A stretch of 64,000 bases of DNA from Pholiota molesta (GCA_014925825.1 JACGCK010000155.1:1-64000), one strand, 5' to 3'; numbered from the stretch's first letter, positions 23,012 through 34,956 are shown. Numbers and translations are program-made. The notes: generated from the letters alone by a model not told the origin.

Positions 23012-23776
23012 CCGTGGTGACGACGTGATCTGTGTACCCTCACATAAGCACCGTTCCAGATACCGTCACATTCAGGCCGCACGTCGGAGCAGCGGTTCCT
23101 TGAGGCCTCCGTCGTGGCCTCGCCTTTGACGGAGGCGTCGATAGCCACGACAATCGCCATCCGCCCTGCGTGCCTATGTATACGAGGGATCTAGGTCCTC
23201 GCGGTCAACGCGCTTGGCGAAGATTATCTTGGCTTCCCGTGGTACTTAATAGTATGAGGGGTAGACGCGGAAGACATTGGTGTGGGTATGGTTTATTATT
23301 GTCCTGTATTAAGTATAGCGAGCGGTGATGTTTGATGAGCAAGCCTCTGTCTCTGTTGCTGCCAGCTTGTAGATCCCGCAGCTGTATAAATATTACCAGA
23401 ATATAAACTATGCCTCGCCCCTGTATTTCGAACACCTAACAAACGTTCTGGACACCAGTAGGCTTCTAGGGACCTAGTTGATGCCCAATGGGTTGCACCG
23501 TTGAGGAGAACATAGAAAGTCATGGTGCAGATTGCCCTTTTCGCGTGATCTGGGGATGATGATATTAACATTGGCATTTGGATAAAGGTCATCAATGATC
23601 GATGATCAAAAGTACGAAAAAAATACTGACACTTCATGTCAATCGTGGGTTCGATATCATGGAAAGAAAAAATTATTTTTTAGTGCATAAGACAGTACAA
23701 TGCTTGTAATTAAGGTATGAAATAGTGTACGGAACTCTAGAGTGGAAACCGATAATAATACAACTGAAAATCTAAA
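23012..23776. other. Intergenic region, convergent
   Basis: About 760 bp between family A copy 2 (+) and the GMC oxidoreductase (-). AT-rich around 23640-23776 as expected for 3' flanks. No gene seen. Confidence 0.45.
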
Positions 23777-25849
23777 TTATTGACCTTGCGCATCTTGGAG
23801 AATAACATCAGCCGCCTTCTCCGAGATCATATACACCGCCGACACGATGTAGAAGCTCGGGATCTTGGGGAACACGCTCGCATCCACAACCCGGAGGCCG
23901 CTCACACCCTTCACCCTGAAGTTGGAGTCGAGAACCGACGCGGCCGCGTCGTCGCTCGGGCCGATGGGGACGGTGCAGCTCGCGTGGTGGCCCCACGCCT
24001 CGTCCCGGATCCACTGCTTGACCGCCGCCTCCGTCTGCACGCCCGGCCCCGGCCACTCCTCCGTGACCGGCCCGACGATGGCCTGCGCGGCCTGCAGCAT
24101 CTGCCGCGAGAACTGCACGCCCTCGTACACGGCCTGCAGGTCCTGCGCGCCGCCGGCGGCCCAGTAGTTGAAGTTGATCTGCGGGACGTCGCGCGGGTCG
24201 CGCGAGGAGAGGGTGACGGTGCCCGCGTTGTTGCGCGCGTGGGCCTTGAGGGTGAGCCAGGTCCAGTGGTGCGCGTCCGTCGCTGTGCGGTTGGACCACC
24301 GGGGTAGTAGCCTTTGAAGATGGCGGGAATGCCGCCGGTGATGAGGTCGTCCGCGGAAGGGTCGGCGACGCTGCTCGACTGTGTGAGCGCGAAGGCAAAT
24401 GTGTTGCCGCCGTAGATGCCGTGATCCGTGGCGTCGTTTTGCCACTTGGCGAAGCAGGCGTCGTCGGTGGTGTTGAGGAACGTGCAGTCGTCCCAGATGG
24501 TGAAATCGGTGCTGGTAGATGCGATGACGCCGACTTCGTACCTGTCTTGCATGTTGGTACCGACCGCAGGCGATTCGTGGACGAGAGGGATTCCGTGCGC
24601 CGCGAGTTCGGCCATGGGACCAATGCCAGAGAGTTTGAGCAGCTGTGGGGTGTTGAAAACACCACCCGAGATGATGACTTCACGTTTGGCGAAGAAAGAT
24701 CCGGATCCTGTTACGACGCCAGAGGCAGCGTTGGGATCAGCGCGGTAGAGATGTCTGCCGGTCTGGTATTCGACGCCGATAGCGCGTGGAATGGTGGAGT
24801 TGTCGAAGATGATCTTGGTGACGAGCGTGTTGAGCTGCAGCTTGAGTTTGTAGGTATTGGCGGTGCTGAGAATGAGATCTCTTTGGCTCGCGCGCGTTTT
24901 CGTTCCGTTGTTGATGGAAAGGGGAACTTGGTATACTCCGGCTGTCGTATCGCGCGATTGAGAGTCGCTGTTGAGATCGAGCGCAGCGAATTGGGCGAGG
25001 TTGCTGGCAGTGGGCTGGTGATCAGATTCTTGAAGTTGAGGGCCGTGCTTGTTGCCTTTCCAAGTGCGGTTGCGGCGCTCTGAAGGAAACCAACAACCGT
25101 CGGGTCCTTGAACAATGGGCCGGGATCAGAGACGGAGGAATCGAGCCATCCGTTGAAGCCGTGGCCGGCGCTGTTGGCTGGAGATTGAGTCAGATATTGA
25201 TTGTTCTCCAATTTCGTCCAGTAGCGTCGCATGTTGGTCGCGGACCACGAAGAATCTCCAGTGAGGGTGGCTATGTTGTTCCAATCGCTCTCCGCGGGAT
25301 AAATCAAGATCATGGCGTTGTGTTCTGCGCATCCGCCCAGAGTGCCAGTTCTTGGGTACCAGACCCCCAACGGCTCGCTGCCGGCAGGCGGATCGGGGCC
25401 AACCCAGAAGCGGCCGTCGGGCATTCTGTACGTGAATTTCGAGTCGCGTTGGGCAGTGGTGAGGTCGGCGTAGTGGTTGACGAAGAACTGCCAGCTGATG
25501 GGGCGTATTCCGAAGCGGCGCCTTGGAAGACAGGGACTTGGACGGCCACGTCGTCGCCGTGATCCTCTCCGGCATCGATGAGGAGAACGGAGTACCCAGC
25601 CTGTGCGAGGCGGGCGGCGAGTGGGCCGCCACCAGGTCCCGATCCAACAACGATATAATCGTATTCAGATGGAGCGGTCGAGTTCACAGCGGGGGCGGTG
25701 TCGCGTTGGATGTAGGCTCCGTTGGCAAGAGGGATTGACCTGAGAAGTCAAATGTTATACGAAGAATGATATGGTTCGATAAGTGCAAAAGCTTACCAGG
25801 TCGACAACAACAGTGGAAAAAGAGAGAGGCCCTTCAAATTCAGATGCAT
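23777..25849 (-). CDS. Secreted GMC oxidoreductase (aryl-alcohol oxidase / AA3-like); three one-base frame breaks
   Basis: Two exons: 25849-25797 and 25739-23777; 672 aa after allowing three missing bases. The signal peptide (LKGLSLFPLLLSTWSIPLANG) is split by the intron. FAD-binding N-terminus: YDYIVVGSGPGGGPLAARLA with LLIDAGED. The second GMC signature region reads TGTLGGCAEHNAMI, the variant in which GG is followed by C rather than S. The C-terminal block has the catalytic His region WGHHASCTVPIG, followed by LRVVDASVFPKIPSF. Such enzymes oxidise alcohols or sugars with O2 or quinones as acceptors and supply H2O2 for lignocellulose attack. Frame breaks: a CCCC run at about 25509, GG at about 25052, and CCCC at about 24306. 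Each needs exactly one added base; with them the length closes to a multiple of three and all family blocks are in frame. Probable assembly errors; a decayed gene is the alternative. Confidence 0.85.
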
Positions 25850-26014
25850 GTTGAATATGCGTCGATGCCGAGATTATGCTAACGAATGCATCAGCATACA
25901 TGACGCAAGTTTTCTGAACCGAAAGTCATACCTGTCGTCGCGGTTTATGTGAAGGACTCGCTGCTCTATGGAGAAGCTGTTTGTCGATAATTCTTCCCTG
26001 CCTCGAAGTGCGCC

Positions 26015-26021
26015 TTTTATA
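26015..26021 (-). promoter_or_regulatory. TATA box of the GMC oxidoreductase gene
   Basis: TATAAAA on the minus strand at 26021-26015, about 170 bp upstream of the start codon at 25849. Confidence 0.4.
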
Positions 26022-27000
26022 CCCTCACTGCTCAGAACGCATGTTGTGGGCGGCCTTCAAGTCGATCTGGCAGAATGTAGACTCGACATGAAGATTCGCG
26101 TGTGCAGTCAGAGAGTTACCTCGGACAGTCAGCGGCCAATCTTGACCAGATCTTGACAAGGTTTAGTTCGGGAGTCGGGACAGATCTTTCGGCGTGTTTT
26201 GCATGGTTGAGGAAGAGGAGAATCGGCCAGCTGAAAAAGAACATGACGACGCGCGTTCAGAACACAACTTCATATTCAGTATGGAAGGCAACATCACCTA
26301 GGTCCTGTATTAGCCGTCGGCTGAAAGATATGAGATGTACATGGATTATGTTCAGCGAGGGACCTGCCAAAGTTGCCAGGCGGGCGGGCTCCTGTTCGTG
26401 TCACCGACGTGAAGATAAAATTGATGCCGTCGCTCAAGCGCTTGGATGAGGCGGGTGCCAGTGATTGATGCCATCAAATGTGTCCACAATGGGAACGCGT
26501 CGCGCGAGACAGCGCGAGACTAGGCGAGACTTGAGTGAAATGGCGGAGAGACGAGGTGCATTCAAAACTTGAAGCTCACGTTTCGTCAGTCGAAGAACTA
26601 TGTAGTAACTTAGGCTACGCGCCCATTACTAATAGATTCCTACGTTTTCAGTACTGCACTGTTTTTGCCCCCGCGATATTCTTGCATCGTCAACGGTCGG
26701 TGATTTGACAAAAATAAGCTATGACTGGGAGAGTACTATCGAGTTCATATCTGTTTTCGAACAACTTATCATAGAACGAAAAAGGGGTTGTATTTTCTCA
26801 AATGATTTGAAAGCAAGAGCGGCCAGGAGCGGCCCCGTTGAATTGGGATATGAAAAAATTGGCCCTCAAGAAAGACCAAGGTTAACAGTTCAAACGTTCA
26901 GTGCCAGATGTCTACGACTGGCCGAACCTTCTGCCATTGCAAAAATAGATCCCAATAATTATAGAAGTAGTCGGTACCGACAGATCCTCTAATAGGCTAA
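26022..27000. other. Intergenic region without a recognisable gene
   Basis: Apart from a short cluster of GCGAGAC motifs at 26500-26535 (GCGCGAGACAGCGCGAGACTAGGCGAGAC in pieces), nothing is recognisable. Confidence 0.4.
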
Positions 27001-27002
27001 CA

Positions 27003-27300
27003 GTACCTCATCCTGCCAATCCACAACCGTATAGTCCACCCGCCTGCGCTCCTTGATATACGGTTCATCCTTGATGCACGCCTATGTTCTGGCCTCCCAA
27101 CCCACGACGCCCCGCCACGCGGTACATCTTCGAGATCTCGTTCGTGAGCAGATGCGTCATGTACAAAAATTTTCTACAATGCGGGGCTCTTGCCGACGAC
27201 GTAGTCGAGGGCGTCAAGCTGCTCCGCGATGGGCGCTAAGGTGGTGTACCTCCACTCACAGATGTCCAGGCGCGCGAGTAATCTCTAGAGGATCCCCGAG
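27003..27300 (-). pseudogene. Detached 3'-exon fragment of the F-box gene
   Basis: This stretch matches 30215-30556, the last exon of the F-box gene, in the same orientation with small deletions. Shared landmarks: AGTCCACCCGCCTGCGCTCC, GCGGTACATCTTCGAGATCT, AGATGTCCAGGCGCGCGAG and the splice acceptor sequence AGTAATCTCTAGAGGAT. Between the landmarks there are frame-breaking changes, so it is a dead copy. It marks the left limit of the BUB3/F-box duplicated block. Confidence 0.85.
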
Positions 27301-29690
27301 CTCACCTTCATGCACCCACCCATTCGCTTCGCCATTGGTTCTCTCTTTTTTAAGTTAGCTCGTCATTTGAACTACTTGCTAGCTTCCGCTTGAGCTTAGC
27401 CCATCGTGGTGGTGCCGACCCTTCCCAAAAGAAATTGTTAGCGAATACTCGGGCATCGCGGTTAGCCCGCTGCACGGATTGCAGTATCTTTTCTGACTAA
27501 GGTAAAATGGTCCTAAATCACAAACACGGCGCTTGAAATTTCGGGAATCGGAACATGAGAAGATACGATCTTCAACCGCCGCAGCCAAAACGGTCCCAAA
27601 CTCTACAAAATCCGGGAAATTCATCGGACACGAGTAAGAGATTTGAAATCGGCGTTCAAAAATCTAAAGCGTTCTCAACAACGCTCGTCCCTTGAGCGCT
27701 CGAGGCATTGATGGCACCCGCTACAGACGAAGGAAACTATACTGACAGGGCAAAATTCAGAAGTCCGATTGCGCTTGAGCCTTGAGATGAACGAAAATGG
27801 GCAAAAGATGGAGAATATGATGGTACTGATCTGAACAATCGCCCCCAATGTCGGGCATATGACCATGTTATCGCGCTGAATGTGTTAATCGCGTCAATAG
27901 CCGGCGCCTCGTTGTCTGTTGTCCTTTTAAGGCGAATAATCCAAGCGTGAACCTCCAAAGCGAGTTCGTCGCTGTTAAGGCGCGCCATGCACTGAGTCAC
28001 AAACGAGCGCGTCATGGAGATACTGGAGCAGAAAAAAGGAACCACGGTCCGAACACAGAGAGAGAGAGCTGCGACTTTATAAAGCGCCGAAGAAAGGAGG
28101 TGAACGATAACCATCCTTCCAAGTCACCGACAGAGCCTCCCAGGTCCACTACCCACAGTGGCCGCGCGATATCTCTAGCCAAAGCCCCAGGCTCAGGATT
28201 CTGTCCACACGAGCGGCGGTACGGGTAGAGACAGCGTCCAGGAGCGGATCGCCGCCATCTGCATCTGCAGTAACGGCCATGTCTCTTTGCGCCAAACACC
28301 CTATGCGGGATCCGCTACTAGGCAGCATGTTCCCCATCCTCAAGCGTTGGAGCGATCGGCTGGCTACGCCACTCCGTCATGGCAGAGCAGCTCTCGAGGT
28401 AGGTCATCGTATCATCCATATCATCAATCTAGCGCTTATGCCGTCGATAAACAGAGACCGCGAAGGATACTATCAGCAACCCATATAGTCACCGACTCAC
28501 CCTATGCAAGGGAAAATACGAAGCACATTAGTAATCTGAGAGCGCCTTGCGACCTGCCAAGGGCCGTAGCGAATTCTCTGATGTAAGTCATGCTCGATCT
28601 CACCCTTGGAAGTTGGGCTGACTGGTAATCCTGGGTTTGATAGCGCTGCGATGACGGATGGAAGTCCGTTGGACGACCCCGTATCCAGTTCACACTGAAC
28701 TGCTGGGCTCCAACTGTATCACCCAGAGCGCGTATGGGGCAGGAAGGCGGTAAGCACCCTCGTCCGACGTCAACCCATTTGTCTGCTGCCTCATTGAACT
28801 CGCCCATAGTTTTCTCCTCCGCTACCCGGGATGCAGAGGACGCCACAGGTCGTCCACCACCGTTCAAGCCGGAATGAGCTGCAGAGCAACGTATCGCAGA
28901 TTTCATAACCGCCGAGATTTCCGGGATTGGGCAGAGAGAGGACACTGAAACAACGACAAGCCCTCTTTGAGTCCGCTTATGCGCCCGGAACGGTCCATCG
29001 CCAGAGACGACGGCGTCGAGGACGTTGTTAGCGCCGCCGCGGGTACAGCACCGCGCATTCGCTCATGGAGGCGCTTCAATTCCCCTCCTCCCATTTACGG
29101 CCGATATTAGAGGAAGGCGGGATGGATGCGAACTGAGCCGAGCGGGAGGTGGTAGCGGGGGGCTTGTTATCGATGGGAGGAGGAAGTGGATGATAGGCAA
29201 GTGATAGTGATAGTGATAGATTATACACAAGTGGTCTGCGAAGCAAGCTGATTACGTCTCGTGATTACACTCCCCTTTGCTCCCTCCTCATTTCCCTGCC
29301 ACTGCTACTACTATCTATCGCTTTATACCGGTGTTCTTGAACTGATTACAAACAAATTGAAGATCTTAGGTTTATTTACCATATCTCATAGACTGACTAC
29401 CATGACCAACAGCCAGATAAAATATTTCAATATTCTCATTGATAATAGATACTTTTGGTATTATAAGGCATAGAAGCTACTTGAATATATTCAAATACAT
29501 CAAACCAAGTAATATTCAACAGCCCATACCACTTCGCCGCATCAAAACGGGCACTGAATTTAGAACTATCTATCGACGTAAACAGCAACCACAATCAAAG
29601 GCAACTTTCGCCCTTCATCCGATCTGAGTTTGGTGTTGAGTACAGCCTCGACTGACGCCGTTGGACAGTGCAATATCTGCGCCCCTTGGG
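27301..29690. other. Intergenic region without a recognisable gene
   Basis: Roughly 2.4 kb between two duplicated gene fragments. Contains (GTGATA)-type short repeats at 29202-29218 but no gene that I can support. Confidence 0.4.
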
Positions 29691-29696
29691 CGGCGT

Positions 29697-30175
29697 GTAT
29701 GTCGCCAGTACGGCGCCACCGCGCTTGTCTAGCTCACCCACCGCGACCTGCATCCTGTCCCAGCTGAACGCGATCGCCGGGGATTTCAGGTACTGCGGCT
29801 ACTGCCTGAGGCGCTTCTTCACCTTGTGGTCCCATATCGACACGGTGCCGTCGGAGCCCGCGAACGCGAAGGTGTTGTACGTCGGGGCGCGTTGAGGAAG
29901 AGAGATATATTAGATTTGGGAGAAAATCATGGGCGATAGTAAGAGATGAGGTAGAAATAACAGAATATCGTGGTCGATACGAAATATGGAGAGGTACAAA
30001 ATAATGTAATATTAAGGTAGATGAGAGGAGGAGAATGGGCAAAATGTTCGAAGAGGAATATGAAAAGACGCACCTTGGTCATCGGGCATGCCCGCCAGCG
30101 AGCGCGTCGTGTATTACAAACTGCTCTCCCTCTGTTGTGCGGTTCGGTTCCATGACAGACATCTCTCAAGTCCAT
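29697..30175 (-). pseudogene. Partial BUB3 pseudogene
   Basis: Two blocks of the intact BUB3 gene are recognisable on the minus strand. The block 29720-29900 matches 32350-32500, the WD40 segment encoding FASAGSDGTVSIWDHKVKKR. The block 29925-30165 matches 32715-32935, the long intron plus the end of the preceding exon. About 130 bp of coding sequence between them is deleted, and the copy carries substitutions such as a stop. The intron is retained, so it arose by DNA duplication rather than retroposition. It lies head-to-tail directly after the F-box gene's 3' end. Confidence 0.85.
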
Positions 30176-30197
30176 CTCGACGCAAGCGGTGGCATGC

Positions 30198-31774
30198 TCA
30201 CCAGCCCAGATCCTCTAACACCATCTCATCCGCCCAATCCACAGCCGTATAGTCCACCCGCCTGCGCTCCTGGATATACGGCCCGCCCTCGATGCACGCG
30301 TACGTCTCCTTCAGCTGCGCGCGGCCGCGCGGCCCACGGCCCCTCGCCACGCGGTACATCTTCGAGATCTCGTTCGAGGGCAGATGCACCATGTAGAGGG
30401 ACAGTTTCTGCAGCGCGGGGCTCTTGCGCACGACGTAGGCGAGGGCGTCCAGCTGCTCCGCGGTAGGCGCTGAGGTGGGGTACGTCCATTCGCAGATGTC
30501 CAGGCGCGCGAGGGCGGGGAAGGCTGCGAGGGCGTCAGCGAGTAATCTCTAGAGGATAACGCGGAAGAGGCGCGTCAATGACGTTAGTAAGAGCGCAGAA
30601 ATCAACGTGGGTCCTCACCAGCTGCTTAACATCGCGATAGTAGAACCCGCCCGTCCAACACGTCAGCAGCGTCGACTCGACGGCGAGGAGACGCACGATC
30701 TCCGCCGTCTTCGCCGACGTGAGCACGCGCGACACCGCGCAGTGGCGCAGATCCGGAAACCCGTCGACCGCGCGCACGAGCACCGCCGTGTCGCCCACGT
30801 CGTTGGCGACCCCCGCGTAGTCAAGCACCAGGGCGCGCACGTGGCGCAGGCTGTCGCACTTCCGCGCGAGCTGCACGAGGAGCGCCGGCGGCGCGTGGAC
30901 GGTGTGCAGGCGCGGGAGCATGCTGATGGCGAGCTTGTCGGGCGGGAGGTGGGTGTCCGTGTCGATGAGGAAGAGGTGCAGGATGGAGGGGTGGGCGACG
31001 AGGAAGGTCGCAATGGAGGCCATTTCGGAGCGCTGGACGCTGCGGACGTACAGGGTTTGCAGGGATGGGAAGGAGACGGTGCAGATGTCGGGCGCTCTGA
31101 TGCCTATGAATAAATCGAGGTAGGTGATGGACGACGATGGTGTGAAGAGCGAATATATAAGGAAGGACCAATTGATATCTGTTCCCCGTTAGATAGGATT
31201 GTCAGGGTAAATAAGAGAAAGCGTGCACACCTGATGAGTATCGCGCATCGTATATGACTTTCGTCAGTTTAGGACGCGTCATAATCGAGCTATCCAACTC
31301 CTCCGGAGCCCTCACCCAATCAGTCCCTAGTTGGGGCCACCGAAAGCCCCAAATCGTGATTTCTTTCAAGCTCTTGCAGTTCTCATACACTATATTCAGT
31401 ATATTCACAAATTCTTCCGCCTCATCGGTCACGATACACGGTAGGCGCCTAAACCTCAGCGTCTTCAACCTCTTCATGCTTTTGAACACACTCAGATCGA
31501 GCCAGGTCTTCTCCGCTAAAGGATAGGTACGCGTCCATTTCGGATCCGTATCGATACTCAGGCTCAAGACCCTCCTTGCCAGGGCGGTATTGGCGCCCAA
31601 CAGCCGGAAGGTGTCCTCTACAGACGGCGAGGCGCTCCTCAGCGTGAGAGATGTGTAGAGCTGCCACTGCGCGGGGACGAGACAGGTGGATGAGACGAGC
31701 GCGAACGCGGTGAGGTCGCGGGGCCCGAGGAAGGTGCAGGTGTGGTTCCACAGTTCGTTGGGTAGGCGGTCCAT
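30198..31774 (-). CDS. F-box protein with C-terminal leucine-rich region
   Basis: Three exons: 31774-31231, 31178-30619, 30548-30198; 484 aa, all phases closing. The N-terminal F-box reads MDRLPNELWNHTCTFLGPRDLTAFALVSSTC in pieces (positions 1-31; key LPxELW, FLxxxDL, VSxTC). The rest is a run of leucine-rich, repeat-like segments (LSVFKSMKRLKTLRFRRLP, LKEITIWGFRWP, FPSLQTLYV, ISMLPRLHTV, FPDLRHC, FPALARLDIC). F-box proteins dock substrates to the SCF ubiquitin ligase through Skp1. Basidiomycetes carry large, fast-evolving F-box families. Here the gene has at least two partial duplicates (27.0 kb and 35.0-36.1 kb). The substrate cannot be deduced. Confidence 0.88.
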
Positions 31775-32186
31775 CGGGCGTCAGTACGTGGGAGTTGATG
31801 GAAGAGAAGCTTCCTTTTGAGTTCGATTCCTTCCGTCTTTTATATAGATCAAAGGGCGCTGTCGTCGGGTTGTCGGGCCGCAGGAACAACGTTTTTGTTG
31901 GTGGACGAAACCAAACTTACAACAAATCGGCTCCGCAGCGCTCAACTCTCGGAATCTTGATGGCGCCTACACTACATAGGGTGACCATGAAAGTCGAAAG
32001 TAGCAGGAATGAAACGATGTTTATTCCAACTATTCCTGACTCTAGCAAAGATGCGACGAGCTTGCATTGATCAGCGAAAAGGTACACGTCATTCTGCCAA
32101 TACAATGTCATAAATTCATTTATTTTACGAATAGAAGCGACGAACATTGCATATAATACGACCGCCCAGAAAAAAACCCCATAACC
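31775..32186. other. Intergenic spacer between BUB3 3' end and F-box gene
   Basis: The right part (about 32086-32186) is the BUB3 3' UTR, which is also present in inverted orientation at 34830-34951. The left part is the F-box promoter. No further gene. Confidence 0.6.
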
Positions 32187-33703
32187 CTAATCAGTCCACG
32201 ACTTCGGCTGTAAACAACACCATCAGCATCACCCCACACACAAAATCTTAGCCAAAAACCCACCTTCACCTCCTCGCCCACCTTCCGCACCCCAATCCAC
32301 GGCGCCACCCCGCTCGTCTTCAGCCCCGCCTCGCCCTCGTCCCACGTATAGCTCACGCCCACCGCGACCTTCGTCCCGTCGCAATTAAACGCGACCGCCG
32401 CCACGGGCCCGGGGAACTTCGGGTACTGCCGCAGGCGCTTCTTCACCTTGTGGTCCCAGATCGACACGGTGCCGTCGGAGCCCGCGGACGCGAAGGTGTT
32501 GTAGGTGGGGTGGAAGGCGAGCGCGTTGACGGGCCAGACGTGGTCGACGTCGTTGATGGTGTGCCGGTGGCATTTGAAGGCGTATTTTTTCTCCTGCGCG
32601 GCTGGGGAGGGGTCGAGGTATTCGACGGCGATGCGGCCTTCGACGGAGGCCGTGGCGTATCCTGGAGGCGGAAATAGTTGAATATCATGGTAAGGAAGAA
32701 TGGAGAAGTTTGATAGAAAATCATGGAAGATAGGAAAAGAGGCAGAAAACAACAGAATATCGTAGTCGATACGAAGATATGGAGGTACAAGATAATTGAA
32801 TAGTAAGGTTGATAAGAGAAGGAGAATGGGCAGAATGCTTGAAAACGAAAACGGAAACGAAAAGACGCACCTTGGCCATCGGGCATGCACGCCAGCGAGC
32901 GCGTCATGTACTTCAAACTGCTCTCCCTCTGCTGTGCGGGCGTGTCCATCTTCCGTATGTCGTAGATGTGGAACAGCCGGCTGGCCATGGCGACGACGAG
33001 CGTGTTGTTGACGTGGTCGATGGCGTAGACGCGTTCCGGCGTTGAGTATGAGCTTTGCTGCGCGGTGGACGCTCTTGGATCCCAGAAACGGAGGGTGCGG
33101 TCCCATGAGCCGGTGATGAGAGAATCTGCAAAGAAACAGGTTCAGTATCGATGCGGTGATATTGAGGAAGGATACTAACTGGCGTTGCGAGAGTATGTCA
33201 TCGTTGAAATGGAGTCGTTGTGCGTCCCAAGGTTAAGAATCTTCTCCGTTCCAAGATCCAGTCTGTACGAGACAACTCAGAGGGCAGAAACAGTCGTCAT
33301 AGAGAAATAAACGCACTCTCGCACCGAGGTATCCAGACCACCACTGTATGCATGCGAGGCATCCGAAGAGAACGCGCATGCAAGAACAGCTGCTCGATGG
33401 TCGAACTTTGCTTTGGCTTCGCCTTTGGAGACCCCATCCTCGCCTATTTCGTAGAACCGTACTGTCTGTAAGGTTATACACGTCAATAAACAGGACAAGA
33501 ATGAAAAACGATCCCTGAGTGTACCGTATCCCATGAAGAAACTAACAATTGGTCGGGATTGGTGGGTGAGTAGCGGATTGAAGAGATACTGTCGAAGGGC
33601 GGCGAGGGAGGAGTGGAATAGCTCAATTCGTCTGAAGAAGAGGGTTAGCATAGTAATCAATACATATAACGAATGCTTTACCAAAGTTACGCTCGTTGGA
33701 CAT
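32187..33703 (-). CDS. BUB3: Spindle assembly checkpoint WD40 protein BUB3
   Basis: Seven exons: 33703-33682, 33631-33525, 33465-33317, 33262-33180, 33125-32871, 32661-32264, 32207-32187; 344 aa, all phases exact. BUB3 is a seven-bladed WD40 propeller that binds phosphorylated MELT motifs of the kinetochore protein KNL1 and brings BUB1 and Mad3/BubR1 to delay anaphase. Diagnostic blocks: the N-terminus ending in LLVSSWDTTVRFYEIGEDG, TGSWDRTLRFWDPR, SLKYMTRSLACMPDGQGYAT, the BUB3 signature VEGRIAVEYLD, KYAFKCHRHTINDVDHVWPV, TFASAGSDGTVSIWDHKVKK and SYTWDEGEAG. The first exon has only 22 nt and the last only 21 nt (PKSWTD-stop). One intron (32662-32870) is 209 bp, unusually long here. The last exon is also found in the duplicate at 34.8 kb. 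Related Rae1 is excluded by the VEYLD and HVWPVNALAFHP blocks. Confidence 0.93.
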
Positions 33704-34164
33704 GGTTATAAGTACAGGTTGACGAAGCCTGCAAGACAAGCCTTAGCAAAAGTGATACACACTGCTTGCGCTTGCTTGGATTCGAAGCCATCACTTCCGT
33801 GTGACAAACAACGCCTGCGCTTGCCTTTCCGAGGTCCCGAATCTCCTTGCTTCACTTTCTCCTCTTGCCCATTCATCTTCGTCCTCTGAGTGCCTAAAAG
33901 TTGCAACGCCTTATCGCTGCAGCAACGATTTACCGACGAGGACCCGAGGTTATAGGAGTTCCGCTGTCGGATCGAGTACACCCCACCCGTCAAGCAAGGT
34001 TGTTCGGAAAACAGTGTTTCTTCTACTGGGCTGACCAGGGAGCAGGGGCGCTATAGGCGTTCCCTTGGCAGTGCTGAAGGAAACCTTGGGTTAGGAGTCG
34101 GGCGCAGTGCCCTGGTACATACTCGAGTCTCTTATGTGTTACGTCTGCATGGGATTCGTCCTAA

Positions 34165-34463
34165 TACTGTACTATTTCGATCGATTCGGCCGTCACGCGT
34201 CACAAGGGGTGTCGCCATGGCCGAAATCGGTCGCTTGTCCCATGTCACACCGTCTGTGGCCATGCTCAAAATGTGGCAGAAAATTCGCCAGATTTTTTTT
34301 GGCCCTGCGGGGCGGTATAAATGCAATTTTAGAGATGTTTAAATTTTTTTTTGGCCGGAGTTTTTGGCACGTCACAGCTCGCAGGCCAGTTGGACGAATT
34401 AAAAAATTCGGCCACCATGTCACGCGTCCCACCCCCGGCCGAATCGATCGAAATAGTACAGTA
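34165..34463. mobile_element. Mariner-type MITE (295 bp) with perfect 26-bp inverted repeats and TA duplication
   Basis: The ends are exact inverted repeats: 34167-34192 (CTGTACTATTTCGATCGATT, then CGGCCG) and the complement at 34436-34461. Each end is flanked outward by the dinucleotide TA (34165-34166 and 34462-34463), the target duplication of Tc1/mariner elements. Imperfect inverted similarity continues inward (GTCACGCGT on both sides). The interior has no coding capacity, so the element needs a transposase from elsewhere. It lies about 460 bp upstream of the BUB3 start codon, in the spacer of the inverted duplication. Confidence 0.88.
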
Positions 34464-34479
34464 GACTTAAATTGACATC

Positions 34480-34507
34480 AAAAAAAAAAAAAAAAAAAAA
34501 AAAAAAA
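34480..34507. repeat. Run of 28 A
   Basis: Uninterrupted A tract 17 bp to the right of the MITE. Length is probably unstable. The neighbouring BUB3 copy keeps its intron, so this is not the tail of a processed retrocopy. Confidence 0.9.
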
Positions 34508-34751
34508 TTCATGCCGTCAGAGTCTTGTCAGTCTTCTACACGACAGCTGTCTTGGATGCGACCTGCTCTGTCTGCTTTGTGGCTATCATCGTATGATTCT
34601 CTGGCTCCCAGCTACTTCTTCGCGAACACCTATCTTTCTTAACCCCTCTCTTTGTTATTTTCGTCAACATTTCGCAACTGCTGAGACCTGTCAATCCGTA
34701 TCAATGTCTTGAGGTACGCTCCTCGTCTCGTCGCTAAGATCCCGGTAAGTA

Positions 34752-34955
34752 AGGAAGGTGGTCGAGGAGGTAAAGGTATGTTTTTGGCTGTGATTTTCTG
34801 TGTGTGTTGATGCTGAAGATGCTGTTTACAGCCGAAGTCGTGGACTGATTAGGTTTATGCTGTTTTTCTCTTTGCGGTCGTATTACATGCAATGTTCGTC
34901 GCTTCTATTCGTAAAAGAAATGAATTATGACATTGTATTGGCAGAATGACGGCCC
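34752..34955 (+). pseudogene. Inverted copy of the BUB3 3' end
   Basis: This plus-strand stretch matches the minus strand of 32270-32086: the end of BUB3 exon 6 (GTCGAGGAGGTAAAG), the last intron, the last exon GCCGAAGTCGTGGACTGATT, and about 120 bp of 3' UTR. The rest of BUB3 is absent. Immediately after it the truncated F-box copy begins, which fixes the junction of the duplicated block at about 34955. Confidence 0.9.
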
Positions 34956-34956
34956 C

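Noticed and set aside
34480..34953. Processed (retro-) copy of BUB3 next to a poly-A run
   Set aside because: The BUB3 piece retains its last intron and the A run lies on the wrong side, so it arose by DNA duplication.
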